A DNA stretch of 10,179 nt from an uncultured Enterocloster sp. (GTDB lineage: Bacteria > Bacillota > Clostridia > Lachnospirales > Lachnospiraceae). The notes below the pieces were generated by a model. That model did no database searches. It was given only the letters and a program-made list of their open reading frames with translations, and had not been told where the DNA came from. The stretch lies in the NCBI GenBank assembly GCA_944382045.1, contig CALWMT010000069.1:1-10179 (forward strand), written 5' to 3'. Shown piece after piece: positions 6,995 through 10,179 of the stretch (its first letter is position 1; each line of letters starts with the position of its first letter). Position numbers and translations under genes: made by a program.

Positions 6995-7414
6995 ATGGTT
7001 CAGATTATTGCAGGAAAAAAAGGTAAGGGCAAGACCAAGCATCTGTTGGATATGGCGAATGCCGCGATCAAAGGAGCCAACGGAACAGTGGTTTATCTCG
7101 ACAAGAGTGCCCAGCATATGTATGAGCTGAATAATAAGATCCGTCTCATCAACGTGAATGAATTCCCCATCACGAGTCCGGAGTCCTTCTTAGGATTCAT
7201 CTGCGGCATCATTTCTCAGGATTATGATCTGGAGACTATGTATCTGGATAGCTTCCTCAAGCTGTCCTGCCTGGAGGGCGCCGATATTTCCGATACCTAT
7301 ATGACATTGAAAAAAATCAGTGAAAAGTATCACGTCACATTTGTCTTAAGCATCTCCCGGGATGCGGACGAGCTTCCCGAGTGCGCCAAGGGCGATGTAA
7401 TTATTTCATTGTAA
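6995..7414 (+). CDS. Small P-loop NTPase-like protein of unknown function
   Basis: I do not recognise a characterised function. The 139-residue protein opens with a Walker A motif GKKGKGKT (7-14). It has a strand TVVYLDKS (about 31-38), a Walker B-like strand TMYLDSF ending near Asp85, and a later strand TFVLSISRD (about 115-123), an order that fits a compact RecA-like core. Similar clostridial proteins are, as I recall, sometimes labelled PilT-like, but the length and the lack of pilus genes here make a twitching-motility role unconvincing. No signal peptide or membrane span, so cytoplasmic. It has its own promoter and a strong Shine-Dalgarno (AAGGAGGAG, 6979-6987). The stop TAA is followed in frame by TGA and TAG. 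Confidence 0.82.
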   Translation: MVQIIAGKKGKGKTKHLLDMANAAIKGANGTVVYLDKSAQHMYELNNKIRLINVNEFPITSPESFLGFICGIISQDYDLETMYLDSFLKLSCLEGADISDTYMTLKKISEKYHVTFVLSISRDADELPECAKGDVIISL

Positions 7415-7437
7415 TGATAGAAAATCTGTGGTAAAAT
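7409..7437 (+). promoter_or_regulatory. Extended -10 promoter overlapping the end of the P-loop gene
   Basis: TTGTAA (7409-7414), which contains the stop codon of the P-loop gene, and TAAAAT (7432-7437) lie 17 bases apart. TG at 7429-7430 supplies an extended -10 element. The predicted start is near 7444, only a few bases before a strong hairpin. It probably drives the HlyD-like gene and those after it. Confidence 0.6.
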
Positions 7438-7451
7438 GACAGGAGCGTTAG

Positions 7452-7502
7452 GGCTGCCTGCCGCACTGGGCTTCGCTGGTCCGGTGCGGGAGGCAGCCTT
7501 TT
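7452..7502 (+). terminator. Strong hairpin with short T tail (terminator or attenuator)
   Basis: GGCTGCCT (7452-7459) pairs with AGGCAGCC (7491-7498). After one mismatch, CCGCACTGG (7461-7469) pairs with CCGGTGCGG (7481-7489), giving about 17 pairs including one G-U around an 11-base loop, then TTTT. It may terminate the P-loop gene transcript. Because a promoter lies immediately upstream, it may also attenuate or stabilise the next transcript. The four-base T tail suggests incomplete termination. Confidence 0.75.
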
Positions 7503-7534
7503 GCGGACATGGCTGAGAGGGGGTGGCCTGCTGC

Positions 7535-8935
7535 TTGGCAAAAAAGAAGAATAAAAAGGTAATCCGCTATCGGCGCCCGTTAAATATCAATGTTGGCATG
7601 ATAATATTTGCCATTATCTTTGTCTATCTCATGTTCAGCGCTACCACCTACCTAAACCGGGAAAAGATTCAGTTTTATGAGGTCGCAGACGGCGGAATCG
7701 TGAATACACGGATTTATACAGGGCTTATTCTCCGGGAGGAGCAGGTCAGAAATGCAGAGCGCTCCGGATACATCAATTATTATCTGCCGGAGGGCAAGCG
7801 CGCCTCGGTGGGAAGCCGGATTTATACGCTGGACGAGTCGGGAACGCTTGATACGCTGTTAAAGGAGAACGCCGAGGAGGGCCAGGCACTTTCGGACGAA
7901 AGCCTCCGCGACCTGCGGGCACAGCTGAATTCCATGATTATGGCCTTGGATGACGAGAATTTTGGCCGTATCTATGATTACCGGTATTCCCTGGAATCTG
8001 CAGTGATGGAGTATTCCAGCTTCAGTGCCATGGATCAGCTGGACGCTCTGGCGGCGCAGGCGGGAGCGGCCTTCCAGCAGGTACGGTCGGATGTGTCCGG
8101 CGTTGTATCCTATTCCTTTGATTCCTTTGAGACAATGCGGCCGGAGGAGGTGGAGGCAGCGAGCTTTGATCAGTCCGCCTATTCCCGCACCAGGAGAAAA
8201 TCAGGGGATCTGATAGAGAGCGGATCGCCGGCCTACAAGATTGTCACCTCGGAGAATTGGTCCATTGTATTTCCGCTGAATGAGGAGGATTTGGAGCTGT
8301 TCCGGCAGGAGGACTCCCTGCGGATTATTTTTCGAGATGCGTCCCTGGAGCTTTCCTGCCCCTTCTCTGTCATCACGGGGGCAGACGGAGGATCCTACGG
8401 AAGGCTGGATTTTTCAAAATATATGGTGGAATTTATAGGAGACCGTTTTGTGGAGCTTGAGGTGAAGCTGGACCAGGCAGATGGCCTCAAGATTCCCATA
8501 AGTGCGGTGACAGAGAAGGACTTCTTCTTAGTACCTCTGGATTATCTGGAGCAGGGAGGCGACTCCTCGGATACGGGCTTCTTGAAGGAGGTATACGACG
8601 AAAATGGGACCTCGGTGGTCTTTGTGCCGACTACGCTTTATTATGCGGACGAGTCGTATTATTACATTGATACGGATGAGGAGGAGGGCTTCAAGGCTGG
8701 GGATTATATAGTGAAGCCGGAGTCATCGGAGCGGTATCAGATTGGGCCTACAGGGTCCCTGCAGGGAGTTTATAACATCAACCGCGGCTACACCGTGTTC
8801 AAGCAGATTGAGATTTTGGATTCCAACAGTGAATACTATACTGTGCGCCGGAATATGGATTATGGCCTGTCGGTCTATGATCACATTGTTTTGGATGCAT
8901 CGCTGGTGGAGGAGGGGCAGCTGCTGTACCAGTAG
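7535..8935 (+). CDS. HlyD-like membrane-anchored protein (barrel-sandwich domain)
   Basis: The protein resembles secretion-adaptor (HlyD/membrane fusion) proteins that link transporters to extracytoplasmic partners, but no transporter gene is nearby. From a TTG start at 7535 it has 466 residues: a basic N-terminus (AKKKNKKVIRYRR), one membrane span at about 20-39, then an extracytoplasmic part. A lipoyl-like half-motif is at about 76-100 (SGYINYYLPEGKRASVGSRI); a helical stretch and the second half near SGVVSYSFDSF follow, and a late segment has KIPISAVTEKDFF. TTG is preferred because GGTGG lies eight bases upstream and the product begins in family style; GTG at 7523 would add four residues (MACC). 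It lies upstream of yggS and sepF, hinting at an envelope or division role. The HlyD name describes shape, not proven export. Confidence 0.78.
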   Translation: MAKKKNKKVIRYRRPLNINVGMIIFAIIFVYLMFSATTYLNREKIQFYEVADGGIVNTRIYTGLILREEQVRNAERSGYINYYLPEGKRASVGSRIYTLDESGTLDTLLKENAEEGQALSDESLRDLRAQLNSMIMALDDENFGRIYDYRYSLESAVMEYSSFSAMDQLDALAAQAGAAFQQVRSDVSGVVSYSFDSFETMRPEEVEAASFDQSAYSRTRRKSGDLIESGSPAYKIVTSENWSIVFPLNEEDLELFRQEDSLRIIFRDASLELSCPFSVITGADGGSYGRLDFSKYMVEFIGDRFVELEVKLDQADGLKIPISAVTEKDFFLVPLDYLEQGGDSSDTGFLKEVYDENGTSVVFVPTTLYYADESYYYIDTDEEEGFKAGDYIVKPESSERYQIGPTGSLQGVYNINRGYTVFKQIEILDSNSEYYTVRRNMDYGLSVYDHIVLDASLVEEGQLLYQ

Positions 8936-8983
8936 CCCGCTCGGACGAAAATCTGTCCAGACAGTGTATAAGGAGGCATTTTT

Positions 8984-9664
8984 ATGATAAAGGAAAGCTT
9001 GGAGGAAGTACGGGAGAATATTCGGCAGGCCTGCAGGAGAGCGGGCCGGGATCCGAAGGAGGTTACCTTGATTGCGGTGAGCAAGACAAAGCCGGTTCCC
9101 ATGCTCAGGGAGGCCTATGAGGCGGGAGCAAGGGATTTCGGGGAAAATAAGGTACAGGAGCTTGCGGCCAAGAAGCCGGAGCTTCCCGATGATATCCGCT
9201 GGCATATGATCGGTCATCTTCAGCGCAATAAGGTTCACCAGGTAATAGGAAAGGCTGTGCTTATCCATTCCGTGGATTCCCTGCGCTTGGCAGAGCAGAT
9301 TGAAGCGGACGCGGCAAGGAAGGGACTGGATGTGGATATTCTTCTGGAGGTGAATGTGGCCAGGGAGGAGAGCAAGTTCGGCTTTTTCCTGGAGGAGACG
9401 GAGGAAGCCGCCAGAACCATCAGTGCCTTTCCGCACGTGCATATCAAGGGCCTGATGACAATTGCGCCTTTTGTCGAGAATCCAGAAGAAAATCGTGAAA
9501 TATTTAAAAAATTATATCAATTTGCTGTTGACATAGGTAGGAAAAACATTGATAATGTTACTATGGATGTGCTCTCCATGGGCATGACCGGGGATTACCA
9601 GGTCGCTGTTGAGGAGGGTGCTACCATGGTCAGAGTCGGCACGGGAATATTTGGTGCACGATAG
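8984..9664 (+). CDS. yggS: YggS/YlmE-type PLP-binding protein (PLP homeostasis)
   Basis: A single-domain pyridoxal-phosphate protein of the PLPBP/YBL036C family, cytoplasmic, thought to buffer PLP and affect amino-acid and keto-acid metabolism; no enzymatic reaction is established. The 226-residue protein has the PLP lysine in AVSKTKP (Lys34), FGENKVQE, WHMIGHLQRNK, and the C-terminal phosphate-binding signature SMGMTGDYQVAVEEGATMVRVGTGIFG. The start follows AAGGAGG at good spacing. In B. subtilis the equivalent gene precedes sepF, as here. Codons from about 9484 to 9570 turn abruptly AT-rich, where a promoter-like sequence is embedded; the protein alignment there is the variable stretch before the final motif. 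Confidence 0.95.
   Translation: MIKESLEEVRENIRQACRRAGRDPKEVTLIAVSKTKPVPMLREAYEAGARDFGENKVQELAAKKPELPDDIRWHMIGHLQRNKVHQVIGKAVLIHSVDSLRLAEQIEADAARKGLDVDILLEVNVAREESKFGFFLEETEEAARTISAFPHVHIKGLMTIAPFVENPEENREIFKKLYQFAVDIGRKNIDNVTMDVLSMGMTGDYQVAVEEGATMVRVGTGIFGAR
9528..9556 (+). promoter_or_regulatory. Near-consensus promoter within yggS, facing sepF
   Basis: A perfect -35 TTGACA (9528-9533) and GATAAT (9551-9556, five of six) lie 17 bases apart. The 30 bases upstream of the -35 are almost all A and T, like an UP element. The predicted start near 9563 would give sepF a leader of about 140 bases independent of yggS. Confidence 0.6.
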
Positions 9665-9704
9665 GGCGTTTTCATGCGCCTCATAGAGAGATTGGAGAGA
9701 TAAG

Positions 9705-10179
9705 ATGAGTCTGTTAAGTAAATTAATGGATACCATGCGATTAGGTCCGGAGGAGGACGACGAGGATTACTATCTGGATGATGATTTTGAGGAGGAGGCC
9801 CCTCGGAAGCCGCTGTTTGGCAAGAAGAACAGTGCGGAGTACGATGAGGAGGAAGAACCGCCAGAAAAGCCCCGCTTCCTGGGACGGTCCAATCCAAAGG
9901 TTGTACCTATGAGGAGAGGCATGGAGGTCACTACCATAAAGCCCACGTCCATGGAGGATTCCCGGGATATCTGCGATTTCCTTCTGGCCGGCAAGGTGGT
10001 GGTGCTCAATATGGAGGGCATACATACGGATCTGGCGCAGAGGATCATTGATTTTACCTCGGGAGCTACCTATTCGATGAATGGAAACCTTCAGAAGATA
10101 TCCGGCTATATCTTTATTGCAACTCCGGATTCCGTGGAGCTGTCCGGGGAGTTTCAGGATATTCTGTCCGGCGGAGGTG
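9705..10179 (+). CDS. sepF: Cell division protein SepF, 3' end outside window
   Basis: SepF binds the FtsZ C-terminus, anchors FtsZ to the membrane and shapes the septum. The frame from 9705 stays open for 158 codons to the window edge; B. subtilis SepF is about 152 residues, so only the tail should be missing. Residues 1-13 (MSLLSKLMDTMRL) form the amphipathic membrane-binding helix. An acidic, proline-containing linker follows to about 60. The core domain begins at KVVPMRRG and includes DICDFLLAGKVVVLNMEG, QRIIDFTSGATYSMNG and KISGYIFIATPDSVELSG. The Shine-Dalgarno is GGAGAG (9694-9699). It follows yggS by 40 bases, as in the ylm cluster of Gram-positive bacteria, and may have its own promoter inside yggS. 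Confidence 0.94.
   Translation, partial: MSLLSKLMDTMRLGPEEDDEDYYLDDDFEEEAPRKPLFGKKNSAEYDEEEEPPEKPRFLGRSNPKVVPMRRGMEVTTIKPTSMEDSRDICDFLLAGKVVVLNMEGIHTDLAQRIIDFTSGATYSMNGNLQKISGYIFIATPDSVELSGEFQDILSGGG

Noticed and set aside
7511..7523. GGCTGAGAGGG resembles the CUGAGA part of the TPP riboswitch.
   Set aside because: The other conserved TPP elements are missing, and the motif sits directly on the start of the HlyD-like gene with no room for the structure.
9661..9683. Possible terminator after yggS (GGCG/CGCC).
   Set aside because: Only four pairs and no T-run; sepF follows at once on the same strand.

Overview
The window looks like chromosomal core sequence from an anaerobic Gram-positive Firmicute of class Clostridia, most likely family Lachnospiraceae. 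The reasons are the gene order (mrdA, minC, minD, minE, rodA, mgsA, carboxypeptidase), a Min system with MinE, a SepF/YggS division cluster, strong AGGAGG-type ribosome binding sites, and proteins of clearly low-GC Gram-positive type despite fairly GC-rich codon use. All genes lie on the + strand. I see no mobile element, CRISPR array, tRNA or rRNA, and no gene-free stretch over about 110 bases.

Bases 1-6904 form a cell-shape and division cluster: PBP2 transpeptidase (N-terminus outside the window), MinC, MinD, MinE, the SEDS glycosyltransferase RodA, a methylglyoxal-synthase-family protein, and a lipoprotein D-Ala-D-Ala carboxypeptidase. Spacing is tight, with one-base stop/start overlaps at minE/rodA and mgsA/carboxypeptidase. 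PBP2 and RodA form the lateral-wall synthase, MinCDE positions the septum, and the carboxypeptidase trims peptidoglycan side chains. Bases 6905-7414 hold a small P-loop protein behind its own good sigma-A promoter. Bases 7409-9664 hold a promoter running straight into a hairpin, a membrane-anchored HlyD-like protein, and YggS. SepF begins at 9705 and runs off the end, as part of a ylm-type division cluster.

Four signals stand out. (1) A perfect 34-bp palindrome (4758-4791) lies inside the rodA coding region. (2) The MgsA homologue keeps the phosphate-binding residues but has Met where the catalytic Asp (E. coli Asp71) should be. (3) A near-consensus promoter, with an AT-rich tract upstream of it, is buried inside yggS and points at sepF. 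(4) A promoter overlapping the stop of the P-loop gene fires directly into a strong hairpin ahead of the HlyD-like gene. PBP2 also carries an insertion of about 240 residues before its transpeptidase domain. Residue comparisons with E. coli and B. subtilis proteins are from memory, with no database search.
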